52,293 nt of DNA from UBA8437 sp963933195 (GTDB lineage: Bacteria; Planctomycetota; Planctomycetia; Planctomycetales; Planctomycetaceae), in assembly GCA_963933195.1 (NCBI GenBank), contig CAWVUS010000003.1:1-52293 (forward strand), read 5' to 3'. Positions 44,063-52,293 of the stretch are shown here, piece after piece. The notes below the pieces were generated by a model, which searched no databases, was not told the DNA's origin, and worked only from the letters and a program-made list of their open reading frames with translations. The stretch's first letter is position 1. Each line of letters starts with the position of its first letter. The translations under genes were made by a program, and so were the position numbers.

Positions 44063-45163
44063 ATGAATTCCACATCGACACGGACACACATGTACCCGGC
44101 GACTCGGCCCGACAGGCAGCCGAGTCCCTGGTGGTATTACGGACGGGCCCTTTACGTCAGCCGCCGTGACTACTTCAAGATCTACTGCGCCCTGATGGCC
44201 ACCCTGGGAATCCCCATGGTGTTTGTCGCGCTGTACTTCGACGTCAAGTTCATGAAGATCGCCGCCCTGGGCGCCGGAACCGTTTCGCTCTTCTACCTCG
44301 GCTATTCGCTCGTCATTGGCATGTACCGCATGTATGGCCACCCGGGCAGACGCTACGTCGACCAACTGCTGCAGGAATCCGCCACCACCGATGCAGAGGT
44401 TGTTGCGGACCTGCATATCGGCACCTATCGCCACACGTACATCCTGGCCGACCTGCTCCCCAACGCGGTGATCCACAGCGTGGACTGCTGGGGAGTGCCC
44501 GGCGATCCTGACGAGATCGCCATCCGCGACGTCCGCGACCTCGAGTGTGCCCCCACACACCATCCGCGCATCCACCCGGCTCAAACCGACGACTACACGC
44601 TACCACTGCCGGACGAATCGTGTGATGTGGTCGTGCTGGGTTTTGGGACCCACGAGATCCCCGACGATGGCCCACTGGAAAAGATTTTTTCCGAAGCACG
44701 CCGTGTGCTCAAACCGGGTGGCAAAGCGTTGATGTTCGAGCACGGCGTCGACTTCCACAACGTGATCATCTTCGGCCCGGTGATCAGTCATGTCATCCCA
44801 CGGTACGAATGGTCTGAAAAGTTTCTGGCGCATTTCTCCGACATCGGTTACGCCCGTGCACCACAGGCGGTGGACCTGTTCTGGGGCACCCGCGGTGAGA
44901 CTGTCGGCTCGACATCCCAGGCGCTTCCTGAAGAGGAAAACCGACGCACGGCCCGGGTGTTCGTGGTCATCGGCGCATTCACGCTGATCTCACTGGGCGT
45001 GGTGGCCTACCTCCCGGAACCGCTGCTGGTGGCCATCTACCTGGGCATCGCGGTCATGGGTGTCGCCTGGCCGTGGCTGATGATCGGTATCGCGATTCTC
45101 GGCGATCGGTCAACGCGGAGAAGGGGCGCCACACCACCGGCGGATGAAAGCCAGGCGGCGTGA
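44063..45163 (+). CDS. Membrane-anchored SAM-dependent methyltransferase
   Basis: 366 residues from the ATG at 44063; a TTG at 44051 is possible. Two membrane segments (about 35-90) are followed by a methyltransferase-like domain. Motif I reads VVADLHIGTYRHTY rather than the usual glycine-rich loop. Later motifs VVVLGFGTHEIPD and EARRVLKPGGKALMFEHG fit a class I methyltransferase. Two more membrane segments (about 300-350) end the chain, so the enzyme domain is enclosed between membrane pairs. The substrate may be a membrane lipid or quinone. The gene stands alone and converges with tRNA-Ser. Confidence 0.75.
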   Translation: MNSTSTRTHMYPATRPDRQPSPWWYYGRALYVSRRDYFKIYCALMATLGIPMVFVALYFDVKFMKIAALGAGTVSLFYLGYSLVIGMYRMYGHPGRRYVDQLLQESATTDAEVVADLHIGTYRHTYILADLLPNAVIHSVDCWGVPGDPDEIAIRDVRDLECAPTHHPRIHPAQTDDYTLPLPDESCDVVVLGFGTHEIPDDGPLEKIFSEARRVLKPGGKALMFEHGVDFHNVIIFGPVISHVIPRYEWSEKFLAHFSDIGYARAPQAVDLFWGTRGETVGSTSQALPEEENRRTARVFVVIGAFTLISLGVVAYLPEPLLVAIYLGIAVMGVAWPWLMIGIAILGDRSTRRRGATPPADESQAA

Positions 45164-45238
45164 TGGATCGACCACCGGTGGCTCGACTGAAGCCCCGGGC
45201 ACCCGGCCTGTGGTCGCTTGCAGTCGCCGGAAAAAGAG

Positions 45239-45325
<87 letters not shown>

Positions 45326-45360
45326 GACCCGGCCGCCAGCCGCGCTGTTGCAGCGGCCGC

Positions 45361-46005
45361 CTACTTCTTCTCCTGTTTCTTCTTGCCGTCCTTCTTGTCC
45401 TTCTTCGCGTCGGCCCCGTACGGCTTCTCCTTCTTGGGATCGGCTCCGAAAGACTGGCGCAGTGACGTGGCGGCTGCGGTGACGGTCTTCATCGGACCGG
45501 TCAACTTCAGGAAGTAGTTGCCCTTGCCCTTGACGGCCAGGATCACCGCCAGCATGCGGGCCCCCTTCATGGGCTTGGTGCGACGCTGGATCGGGGGTCC
45601 CACCGGCTGGTTGTACGTTCCGGTGAGATCCAACAGCAGGTAGGGCCCCTGGGACGACTCGCCCCGTAAGACCTTCATCTTGCGGCCCTCGGACTGGAAT
45701 TGGCCAATCCAACGGCGGATGTTGGCGTCGGCCCCGCCACCGGTTCCACCAAAGTAAAAGATCGCCAACTCTGCAGCGTCCTTGTCACCCTTGACCGCCG
45801 GCAACTTGAACTGGCCGGCTCGCAGCCGGCTACGAGGCTTCTCCTGCTGCCACGTCGGCGGCACCGTCAGGGTGATGTCCCTCAACTTGACCGGCTTGGC
45901 GACAGCCTTCTTCGCCTCCTTCTTCTCGGTCTCTTCAGCAGACACCAGTGAGGAAACGGCCAGGGCGAGTACAGCCAGCAGCACGATCGGGAAGCGAGAG
46001 GTCAT
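45361..46005 (-). CDS. Small secreted protein with Lys-rich tail
   Basis: 214 residues from the ATG at 46005, supported by GGGGA eight bases upstream. Signal peptide about 1-23 (ending LVSAEE). A Lys-rich stretch is followed by a compact domain (about 45-185) beginning LRDITLTVPPTWQQEKPRS, with ELAIFYFGGTGGGADANIRRW and GKGNYFLKLTGP. The C-terminal ~25 residues are Lys/Asp-rich. I recognise no named domain; similar proteins occur across planctomycetes as hypotheticals. It follows polX by 88 bases on the same strand and precedes tRNA-Ser. Confidence 0.75.
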   Translation of the reverse strand: MTSRFPIVLLAVLALAVSSLVSAEETEKKEAKKAVAKPVKLRDITLTVPPTWQQEKPRSRLRAGQFKLPAVKGDKDAAELAIFYFGGTGGGADANIRRWIGQFQSEGRKMKVLRGESSQGPYLLLDLTGTYNQPVGPPIQRRTKPMKGARMLAVILAVKGKGNYFLKLTGPMKTVTAAATSLRQSFGADPKKEKPYGADAKKDKKDGKKKQEKK

Positions 46006-46093
46006 GGAAGAATCCCCTGGATTGGGAAAATGGGTTGGCTTGAGAAGTTGATTCTTGAGCATCGATCGGGGGTTTGCAACGTTGGCCACCGGG

Positions 46094-47836
46094 TCAACCG
46101 TTGCGCAACAGCTTCTTGAAACGCGACCACGGCCGAGCGTTGGCCACATCCTTCTTTTCCAGTCCCGCCCGCCGGGCCTGGCACACGCCCCATTGCATCA
46201 CGTCCATCCCGCCGGTGCTGTGCGCATCGGTGCTGATCACGATGGGTATGCCATGGTCGCGGGCCGCCGCGGCGTGCAGATCGTCAAGATCCAGTCGGCT
46301 GGGGTGCGCGTTGATCTCCATCATCACCCCGTGATCGGCCGCCGCCTTGAACAGATCGGGATAAGTGAGTTCCGCTCCCGGCCGCTTGCCAATCAATCGA
46401 CCACAGGGATGACCGATGACGTCGACATGAGGATTCTGCACGGCGGTCAACAGCCGGGCATCAATCTGCTCGCGAGGCTGTTTCAATCCGTAGTGCAACA
46501 CGGCAATCACCCAGTCGGCCTCGGCCAGCACATCGTCGGGCAGGTCGAGTGTCGCATCCTCCAGGATGTCGCACTCGATCCCACACAGCACCTCGATCCC
46601 CGATACGCTGCTGCGGATCTTGTCGATCTGTTTCCAGTGGTCCCTCAACCGCTTGGCGTCCAGGCCGCCAGCCATCGTGACTCGCTTCGAGTGATCGGTG
46701 ATCGCAATGTACTTCCGCTTCCGGGCCTTGGCCGCCGCGATCATTTCCTCGATCGTCGCCGTCCCGTCCGTCGCGGTGGTGTGCATGTGCAGGTCGCCAC
46801 GGATGTCGGCCAGCGTGACCAACTCGGGCAGTTTCCCCGACTCGGCCAGCTCGAACTCGCTCCGATCCTCGCGCAACTCGGGTGGAATCCACGGCAGCCC
46901 GACCGCCTCGTAGACATCCTCCTCGGTCCGCCCGGCCACCGCCTTGTCCGTCTCGTCAAAGACACCGTACTCGTTGACCTTCAATCCCCGCTCCTGGGCG
47001 CGACGGCGGACAACGATGTTGTGTTCCTTGGAACCGGTGAAGTACTGCATCGCCGCACCGTAGGACTCCTCGGGCACCACCCGCAGATCCATCTCCAACC
47101 CGCCCGCCTCGCGTTCCAATAGCCTCACTCGCTGTTTTGTCTCGCCCTGGGCCAACACCTCGTCGACCAATTCGTGACCGGCCAATGCCTCCATCACCTC
47201 GCCGGAAGCCACTCCCTTGGCAACAGTCGCCAGCACGTCCAGGTCGCCCACGGTTTCCTTCAACCGCCGGCTGCTGCCGGCCAGGCTGACCTGGGTGACC
47301 GATTCGAGTTCCGAGAGATCCTCGACGATCCGGTCCACGGCGACCCGCGCTGTGGCCAGCCAGGTCCGCGTGCTGCCCTGGCGGGCAATCGGAATCCCCT
47401 CGAGAATCGATTGTTCCGTCTTCGTGCCGAACCCCTTCAGTTCGGCGATCACGCCCTCGGAAGCCGCCGCCTCCAGGGCGTCCAACGATTCCAGGCCCAG
47501 GTCCTGGAATAGCACGCCCACCTTCTTGGGTCCCAGGCCCGGGATCCGCAGCATCGCCACCACGCCGGCGGGAACCTGTTCACGGAGTTCATCGAGTTGA
47601 TCCAACTGGCCGGTCTCGACGATCGAGGTGATCTTCTCGGCCAGGTCCTTGCCGATCCCCGACAATTCCTCGGGCGACCGCTCGGGATCCTCGACCAACA
47701 ACGAGATGGGCTCGGTGAGCGTCTCGACTGTCCTCGCTCCGTTGCGGTGGGCGCGGACCCGGAACGGGTTGGCCCCCTGGATCTCCAGGAGGTCGGCCAG
47801 GTCAACCAGCACTCTCGCGACGTCCGCGTTGCTCAT
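46094..47836 (-). CDS. polX: DNA polymerase X / 3'-5' exonuclease (PolX) with PHP domain
   Basis: 580 residues, the usual size of bacterial PolX. Order: an 8-kDa-like N-terminal domain (about 1-80), helix-hairpin-helix (IPGLGPKKVG near 99-108), the nucleotidyltransferase palm with GSSRRLKETVGDLDV and LEMDLRVV supplying three Asp residues, and a C-terminal PHP phosphoesterase. PHP motifs seen are DLHMHTTATDG, ITDHS, CGIECDI, HPCGR and TDAHS. The enzyme fills gaps in base excision repair and the PHP part provides exonuclease activity. The gene is 17 bases downstream of the Gly/Tyr/Cys-rich gene and probably shares its mRNA, a chance grouping. Confidence 0.94.
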   Translation of the reverse strand: MSNADVARVLVDLADLLEIQGANPFRVRAHRNGARTVETLTEPISLLVEDPERSPEELSGIGKDLAEKITSIVETGQLDQLDELREQVPAGVVAMLRIPGLGPKKVGVLFQDLGLESLDALEAAASEGVIAELKGFGTKTEQSILEGIPIARQGSTRTWLATARVAVDRIVEDLSELESVTQVSLAGSSRRLKETVGDLDVLATVAKGVASGEVMEALAGHELVDEVLAQGETKQRVRLLEREAGGLEMDLRVVPEESYGAAMQYFTGSKEHNIVVRRRAQERGLKVNEYGVFDETDKAVAGRTEEDVYEAVGLPWIPPELREDRSEFELAESGKLPELVTLADIRGDLHMHTTATDGTATIEEMIAAAKARKRKYIAITDHSKRVTMAGGLDAKRLRDHWKQIDKIRSSVSGIEVLCGIECDILEDATLDLPDDVLAEADWVIAVLHYGLKQPREQIDARLLTAVQNPHVDVIGHPCGRLIGKRPGAELTYPDLFKAAADHGVMMEINAHPSRLDLDDLHAAAARDHGIPIVISTDAHSTGGMDVMQWGVCQARRAGLEKKDVANARPWSRFKKLLRNG

Positions 47837-47853
47837 GCCAGTCCCGTCACCAT

Positions 47854-48843
47854 CTAGCGTCCGGCGATCGTGCTGCCGGGAAGTTCCGGACGCAGCGAAG
47901 GCTGTACGTCAAACACGTTGCGAGCCACGACGACCGAACGCAATCGCGGGGCGTACCCGGAGACCGAACGCCGTGCGAGCCGAGTTCGAGAGGGAACAAC
48001 ATGATGAGCCACTGTGCCGATGGCCGCATCATCCAGGGCCGTCGGCACTTTTTTGGGGGTTGGCTTGGAGACCGGCTTGGGGACCGGCTTGGCTTCTGGT
48101 GTCTTGGTGCCGGCCGGCGTGCCTGCGTCAACCGGCTTCTTCTCCTCAACCGGCGTCCTGGCAGCGGGTGTCTTCGTCGTGGGCTTCTGGAACTTCGGAA
48201 TCACCTCTCCCGGATCCGCATCCGGATCAATCGCCGGACGATTGGTCCGGGTGTCAACGCGGACATCACTAGACGCCTGCGGCCCCTCGACAAACGTGCT
48301 GGGCGACGAGGAAGATTTTTTCCAACCGGAGGTACTGGCTCCCGACGACGCGGTTCCCGCCGGCAACCTCACCGGACAACCCCCGTAACCACATGGCGAA
48401 CATCCCCAGGGCGACCCGTAGGAGGAACCGTAGGGCGACGAACACGGACCACAACCAAACAGGCCACCAAACAGACCCGGCAGCAGGTTCGGCAACCGTG
48501 GCAGACACGGTGCACCGCAAGGACTGCCATAGGAATTCCCATAGAACGGGGAACCGTAGCAGGGCGCGGAGTTGACCGGCTGAGCGGACACACGCTGCGG
48601 GATGGAATAGCTGTAACCACCGGCTGGTGGACACCCGTAACCCGCCCTGTAGTATCCGTAACCATTACCACAGGCCGCCTGGTAGGGGCTGGACACGGGT
48701 CCGAAAAGAGAATCGATCAGCCAGGGGACCACGCCGGCATCGGCCGTGGCCGTCGACAATGACAGGACCAGGACCAGCGAGGCTCCCAGTCGCACCATTC
48801 GTCGAGTTTGTCCAACTGCACTCATCACACTCGTCGATTTCAT
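47854..48843 (-). CDS. Secreted Gly/Tyr/Cys-rich low-complexity protein
   Basis: 329 residues. Signal peptide about 1-37 from the first ATG (GAGG ten bases upstream); an inner ATG at 48825 is possible. Residues ~45-165 are rich in Gly, Tyr, Ser, Pro and Cys with irregular repeats such as YGSSYGSPWGCSPCGYGGC. The next ~120 residues are Lys/Pro/Thr-rich (KPVPKPVSKPTPKK). The C-terminal ~60 residues (VAHHVVPSRTRLARR onward) are basic. The make-up suggests a cross-linked surface or wall component, but no domain is recognised and no function is claimed. Confidence 0.72.
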   Translation of the reverse strand: MKSTSVMSAVGQTRRMVRLGASLVLVLSLSTATADAGVVPWLIDSLFGPVSSPYQAACGNGYGYYRAGYGCPPAGGYSYSIPQRVSAQPVNSAPCYGSPFYGNSYGSPCGAPCLPRLPNLLPGLFGGLFGCGPCSSPYGSSYGSPWGCSPCGYGGCPVRLPAGTASSGASTSGWKKSSSSPSTFVEGPQASSDVRVDTRTNRPAIDPDADPGEVIPKFQKPTTKTPAARTPVEEKKPVDAGTPAGTKTPEAKPVPKPVSKPTPKKVPTALDDAAIGTVAHHVVPSRTRLARRSVSGYAPRLRSVVVARNVFDVQPSLRPELPGSTIAGR

Positions 48844-49044
48844 ATCGGTTCATCCTCGGGAGCGGCGTCTTGTCGACATGGGATACGGCCGGATGCACTC
48901 GGAAACGTCGCAATCGTTCCCATCGACACAACCGGACAGTTATCCTGCCTACATCCTGTTGTACCGGTGCCCGAAGAGCAGTGTCAACAGGCGGCCCGAA
49001 CAGGCCGTCTGTCCTCCGTCAATTCGCTGAAAGCTGACCAACTG

Positions 49045-50088
49045 ATGACTCACGGCGAGATCGACTTGTCCGAATTGCTGCAACTCTGGGACTCATCCTG
49101 CCATCCCAACGGCCCGGCCCAGCGACCGTCTCAACCGGGTTTCAGCGGGGCGAATGTGTTGCGGATTGAAACCGCTCGTGGGCCACTGGCCCTACGAGGC
49201 TGGCCACATCCCGGATTGCCCAGGCGTCGGATCGAGGGACTGCATCAACTGCTGGACCATGTCGGGGAATCTGTTCCGGTTGCCATCCCCATCCCCACCT
49301 TGAGTGGCGAGAGGCTGGCCCAGTGGCACGATCAACTGTGGCAACTGGAGCCGTGGATGCCGGGTGTGGCCGATTTCCGCGACAACCCCTCACCGGAACG
49401 GTTGTCCGAGGCGATCAAGACCCTCGCGAGATTTCATCGCTCCGCGAGAGAATTCGCACCCGGGGACGAGACCCGTGAGTGGTTCGGTTCCAGCGATTCA
49501 CAGAGATCCCCGGCAGTGACCGAACGCCTGCAACAACTCGACGGTTGGGGCCACCGGTGGAACGAGTTGGTCGCCCGGGCCCTCCAGTTGACTGGCCCCC
49601 GGAGGGAGTGGTCGCGTGCGATTGAGGACATCGACAACCTGTTCCGTCGTGGGACTGGCTGGATCGGCGACCAGTTGGCGATGGTCGAGACAACCACGTT
49701 CCGTTGTCAGCCGTGCCTGCGGGACGTGTGGCACGACCACCTGCTGTGGACCGGAGATCATGTGACGGGCCTGATCGATCCCGGCAGTTGCCGCATCGAC
49801 AACGTGGCCATCGACCTGGCACGGCTGCTGGGCAGCCTGGTCGAGGACGACATGGCCGGCTGGGAACTGGGACTGTCCACGTACGAGCGGGAAGCCGGCT
49901 TGTCACTGGAGGAAACGGGACTGGTGACGGTACTGGACCAAAGCGGCGTGCTGATGGCCGGGGCGGTGTGGATCGAGCGATTGGCCACGGGACGTGTTGA
50001 GACCGGTTCGACAACACGCGTTGGCAGGAAACTTGCCGAGGTGGCACGGCGGATGCGGGCACTCTTGGACCGTGTCGGCCTGGAGTGA
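49045..50088 (+). CDS. APH/choline-kinase-like phosphotransferase family protein
   Basis: 347 residues from the ATG at 49045. The overall order is that of the aminoglycoside phosphotransferase superfamily. The catalytic loop reads CLRDVWHDHLLW where the family usually has HGDxHxxNxL; the catalytic Asp is kept, but the Asn ligand position is His. The metal segment reads GLIDPGSCRIDNVAIDLARLL, with DPG in place of DFG. Similar planctomycete proteins exist, I believe. The substrate is unknown, and antibiotic resistance should not be assumed. It diverges from the Gly/Tyr/Cys-rich gene across 201 bases and converges with the HEAT-repeat gene. Confidence 0.75.
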   Translation: MTHGEIDLSELLQLWDSSCHPNGPAQRPSQPGFSGANVLRIETARGPLALRGWPHPGLPRRRIEGLHQLLDHVGESVPVAIPIPTLSGERLAQWHDQLWQLEPWMPGVADFRDNPSPERLSEAIKTLARFHRSAREFAPGDETREWFGSSDSQRSPAVTERLQQLDGWGHRWNELVARALQLTGPRREWSRAIEDIDNLFRRGTGWIGDQLAMVETTTFRCQPCLRDVWHDHLLWTGDHVTGLIDPGSCRIDNVAIDLARLLGSLVEDDMAGWELGLSTYEREAGLSLEETGLVTVLDQSGVLMAGAVWIERLATGRVETGSTTRVGRKLAEVARRMRALLDRVGLE

Positions 50089-50099
50089 ATCAGTGCGGT

Positions 50100-50882
50100 T
50101 CAATCGCCTTCAAAACCACCTCGCTGGAGATCCTCCAGGGCTTCCTCGGCGGCCCGTTTGATCCGCTCTTCCGGATCAGCCTCAATCACTCCCCGCAGAA
50201 CCTCCTCGGATCGATCAGCCCGCAATTCTCCGATCGCCTCCACCGCCGCGGCCCGGACACGGTTCTCCGGATCACTGGTCACCACCCGCTCGAGCACTTC
50301 CAGGTTCTCGTGCTCTCCCAGTTCTCCCAGTGCACGAGAGGACCAGACTCTCGGCAGCCACTCCTGGTCCTCGACCGCCATCGTCGCCAGCCGTTGAGCC
50401 AGCCCGGTGATCGCCGCCGCCCCGACCAGCCGCGCTGCGGGCGACCGCGTCAACGGAACCGGATGATCGAGCAACTCGGCGATCTGTTGATGAGACTCTT
50501 CGGTGAACACACAAGTCATGGCCAGCAGGCTTCTCTCGGCCACGTTACGGACCTTGTTGACCGGGTCCACCAGCGCCGCCAGCAACACTTCGACCGTGGC
50601 TGGGTCAGGGTGAAACTCAAGCCCCGAGGCTGCCAGAACCCGGAACTCGGGATTCTCGTGCTCCAACAACTCTTTCAGACGGCCCACGCCCACCGCATCG
50701 GGCATTCTTGCCAACGTCTGAGCCGCGGCGGTTCTCGCCGGAGTCCCCACGTCGGGGCTGACGATCAGGCCCGCCAACGCCACGACCACATCCTCGTCAC
50801 GAGACTCTGACGCCTCGACAATCGCCTCGTTCCGAACTTCCGAATCGTCGCTCGACAGCCGTTCGACCAAGCCCTCGCTCAT
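50100..50882 (-). CDS. HEAT-repeat protein
   Basis: 260 residues from the ATG at 50882, supported by GGAG seven bases upstream. The chain is a series of ~30-residue helical pairs with phrases such as PEFRVLAASGLEFHPDP, RSEEVLRGVIEADPEERIKRAAEEAL and ENRVRAAAVEAIGEL, the pattern of HEAT or PBS-lyase-type repeats. No signal peptide and no catalytic residues, so it is probably a cytoplasmic scaffold. It starts 31 bases after the PLP enzyme gene on the same strand, which suggests co-transcription. Confidence 0.85.
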   Translation of the reverse strand: MSEGLVERLSSDDSEVRNEAIVEASESRDEDVVVALAGLIVSPDVGTPARTAAAQTLARMPDAVGVGRLKELLEHENPEFRVLAASGLEFHPDPATVEVLLAALVDPVNKVRNVAERSLLAMTCVFTEESHQQIAELLDHPVPLTRSPAARLVGAAAITGLAQRLATMAVEDQEWLPRVWSSRALGELGEHENLEVLERVVTSDPENRVRAAAVEAIGELRADRSEEVLRGVIEADPEERIKRAAEEALEDLQRGGFEGD

Positions 50883-50913
50883 CGTGCTCTCCACCCGACT
50901 TTCCCAGTGGCGA

Positions 50914-52017
50914 TTACTGCAATTTCCCTCGTCCGGCAATCTCCCACACCTCCTCGAGCACACCACCCCGGCAGGCGAAGAAGTGATCATGAAGCACTGT
51001 GGTGAAGTCGGCGTATCCGACGATCAACTCGATCTTGTCACCGATCGTCAGGTCGACAGCATCACCGGCCAACTGCAACTCGCAGTGCTCGGCACTCATG
51101 CGGACAACCTCCGTCTCGGGATGATTCTTGACCAGGGGGAGGTGGGCATCGGGGCTCAGCGTCTTGCGGCCGCTGTCGAGAACAGCCCGATGCTTCTCGG
51201 GACGACTGACCACCGTCGCCAACACCGTCAGCCCGTACTCCAGGCCGGTGACTCCCATCTGCAACTGGTACATGGGATCGGCAAAGATCCCGCCGCCGGC
51301 CTGCAATTCGGTGACGGCCGGACAGTCACTGGTGTACTGGTAGCTGCCGGTCCCGCCGGCACTGACAATGTCGCAGCACAATCCCTCGCCCCGCATCGCG
51401 TCCCGGGTTTCCTCGAGCAGTTTCATCGAGGCCTCGATCTGTGTCCGTTTCTCGTCGGGGTCCTCGACACGCAACAGGTGGCCCTCGTACCCCATGATGC
51501 CGACCAGTTCGAGTCCGTCGAGTTCGGCTGTGGCACGGGCCAATTCGATGGCATCGCGGCCGGGCAATACCCCGACCCGATCGAGGCCCACGTTGATTTC
51601 CAGGATCACGCGGCAGGTGACACCCGCCTCGTGGCAGGCCGCCGCCAGTGGCTGGGCCTGGGCGAAGTGGTCCACCGCGACAATCGGGTCAGCCGTCTGA
51701 CACAGTTGGGCCACGCGGCGGACCTTGGGAGCGCCCACGATCATGTTGGCGATCAGGATGTCGGTGGTGCCCCCGGCGGCCATGACCTCGGCCTCGGACA
51801 CCTTCGCACAGGTCACACCGATCGCCCCCGCTTCTCGTTGCCGGCGGGCGATCTCGGGAGTCTTGTGGCACTTCTCGTGTGGCCGCCACTGCTTGCCACG
51901 CTCGGCCATGAACGAGGCCATCTGCTGGATGTTGGACTCCATCACATCCAGGTCGATGCAGAGTCTGGGAGTGTCAAGATCGGCCTGGGGGGTCCCGGGA
52001 GCGGCAAGAGCGGTCAT
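50914..52017 (-). CDS. DSD1-family PLP-dependent enzyme (D-threonine aldolase / alanine-racemase fold III)
   Basis: 367 residues from the ATG at 52017. The fold-type III start DTPRLCIDLDVMESNI is followed by RPHEKCHK, whose Lys49 should bind PLP. GAIGVTCAKVSEAEVM, EINVGLDRVGV and SAGGTGSYQ are typical of the D-threonine aldolase/D-serine dehydratase family. A C-terminal GYADFTTVLHDHFFACRGG may supply metal ligands. The reaction, splitting or dehydrating a D-hydroxy amino acid, is inferred from the family. The gene is transcribed towards the HEAT-repeat gene. Confidence 0.88.
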   Translation of the reverse strand: MTALAAPGTPQADLDTPRLCIDLDVMESNIQQMASFMAERGKQWRPHEKCHKTPEIARRQREAGAIGVTCAKVSEAEVMAAGGTTDILIANMIVGAPKVRRVAQLCQTADPIVAVDHFAQAQPLAAACHEAGVTCRVILEINVGLDRVGVLPGRDAIELARATAELDGLELVGIMGYEGHLLRVEDPDEKRTQIEASMKLLEETRDAMRGEGLCCDIVSAGGTGSYQYTSDCPAVTELQAGGGIFADPMYQLQMGVTGLEYGLTVLATVVSRPEKHRAVLDSGRKTLSPDAHLPLVKNHPETEVVRMSAEHCELQLAGDAVDLTIGDKIELIVGYADFTTVLHDHFFACRGGVLEEVWEIAGRGKLQ

Positions 52018-52125
52018 CGTTCTGATAACTCGATACGGTAGGGAAATGTGATCACTGGCAAGGCCGTCATGATAGCCAACCGGACACCAAGGTGACATCG
52101 TCGAAAAAAACTCGACCGCCGACGG
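52018..52125. other. Divergent intergenic region upstream of the PLP enzyme
   Basis: Non-coding spacer between the PLP enzyme start (minus strand) and a plus-strand promoter. I see no gene in it. Confidence 0.5.
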
Positions 52126-52153
52126 TTGACACTTCGCGTCGTCTTGCTACGAT
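52126..52153 (+). promoter_or_regulatory. Strong sigma-70-type promoter
   Basis: TTGACA (52126-52131) is followed after 16 bases by TACGAT (52148-52153). The -35 is perfect consensus and the -10 matches at four of six positions. It points out of the window, towards a gene not visible here. Confidence 0.7.
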
Positions 52154-52185
52154 GGCCCTTTGCGGTGCTTGTTAGCATCGTGACT

Positions 52186-52211
52186 GGCGTGTTCGTCTTG
52201 ACGACCACGCC
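52186..52211 (+). repeat. Leader hairpin
   Basis: GGCGTGTTCGTC pairs with GACGACCACGCC with one mismatch and a minimal loop. It lies between the promoter and the boxA-like element. Confidence 0.55.
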
Positions 52212-52225
52212 GATGCCTTCGGGCA

Positions 52226-52237
52226 GTTCTTTGACAA
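52226..52237 (+). promoter_or_regulatory. boxA-like antitermination element
   Basis: GTTCTTTGACAA closely resembles the boxA of ribosomal RNA operon leaders (consensus TGYTCTTTAACA). Together with the strong promoter about 70 bases upstream it suggests that an rRNA gene follows just beyond the window edge. No mature rRNA sequence is visible in the window. Confidence 0.55.
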
Positions 52238-52293
52238 CTTGGTTGGTGGCCCTCGTTCAGCGATTTCAGTCGCTGGATCCTTCGGGATGCGGC

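Noticed and set aside
49045..50088. Aminoglycoside resistance gene.
   Set aside because: Only superfamily resemblance with altered active-site motifs; nothing indicates antibiotic modification.
52231..52236. A second TTGACA as a -35 box.
   Set aside because: No -10-like hexamer lies 16-18 bases downstream; the bases are better explained as part of a boxA-like element.

Overview
The window is a GC-rich stretch of a planctomycete chromosome. The assignment rests on gene content: five DUF1501 proteins, three DUF1549/DUF1553 proteins with planctomycete-type haem motifs (PSCyt/PSD1), a DUF6807 (PmoA-like) protein, a small lipoprotein of the VGGQTLPS type, an EF-hand-rich secreted protein and an ECF sigma factor followed by FecR. 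The genus cannot be told from the sequence. I saw no phage, transposase, integrase or CRISPR array, and genes are tightly packed, so this looks like ordinary chromosome.

Layout. 1-6304 (+): a haem-binding lipoprotein and an S1C serine protease, a large secreted protein of unknown function, an eight-loop EF-hand protein behind a clear terminator, and a small SAM methyltransferase. 6370-11203 (+): a membrane DCC-family oxidoreductase, a 3-hydroxyisobutyrate-dehydrogenase-like enzyme, dihydrodipicolinate synthase (dapA), a GspE/PilB-like protein that has lost its ATPase residues, and a small lipoprotein. 11546-16010: a secreted alpha/beta hydrolase (+), a convergent DUF1501 (-), then a divergent DUF6807 protein (+).

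16030-32826 is a 17-kb minus-strand block. In transcription order it holds PSCyt1-LamG-DUF1549-DUF1553 plus DUF1501; malate synthase G; a second DUF1501; a Gfo/Idh/MocA oxidoreductase; a multi-domain SGNH hydrolase; and another PSCyt1-DUF1549-LamG-DUF1553 plus DUF1501 pair. The make-up suggests export and modification of surface or polysaccharide substrates, but no sulfatase or glycoside hydrolase is present.

32923-43900 (+) is the most system-like part. An ECF sigma factor overlaps its FecR-type anti-sigma/sensor by ATGA and is followed by a strong terminator. Next comes a run of secreted proteins: a YVTN propeller with two CxxCH sites, a thioredoxin-fold/EF-hand protein without cysteines, a PSCyt2/PSD1 protein, a DUF1501 protein and a seven-bladed WD40 propeller. 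The first two share a short C- or N-terminal helical module.

44063-52017 is mixed housekeeping: a membrane-anchored methyltransferase, tRNA-Ser(UGA), a small secreted protein, DNA polymerase X, a Gly/Tyr/Cys-rich secreted protein, an APH-like phosphotransferase, a HEAT-repeat protein and a DSD1-family PLP enzyme. The last 170 bases carry a near-consensus promoter, a hairpin and a boxA-like element. This looks like a ribosomal RNA leader, with the rRNA gene just outside the window.

All calls come from reading the sequence. No database search was run.
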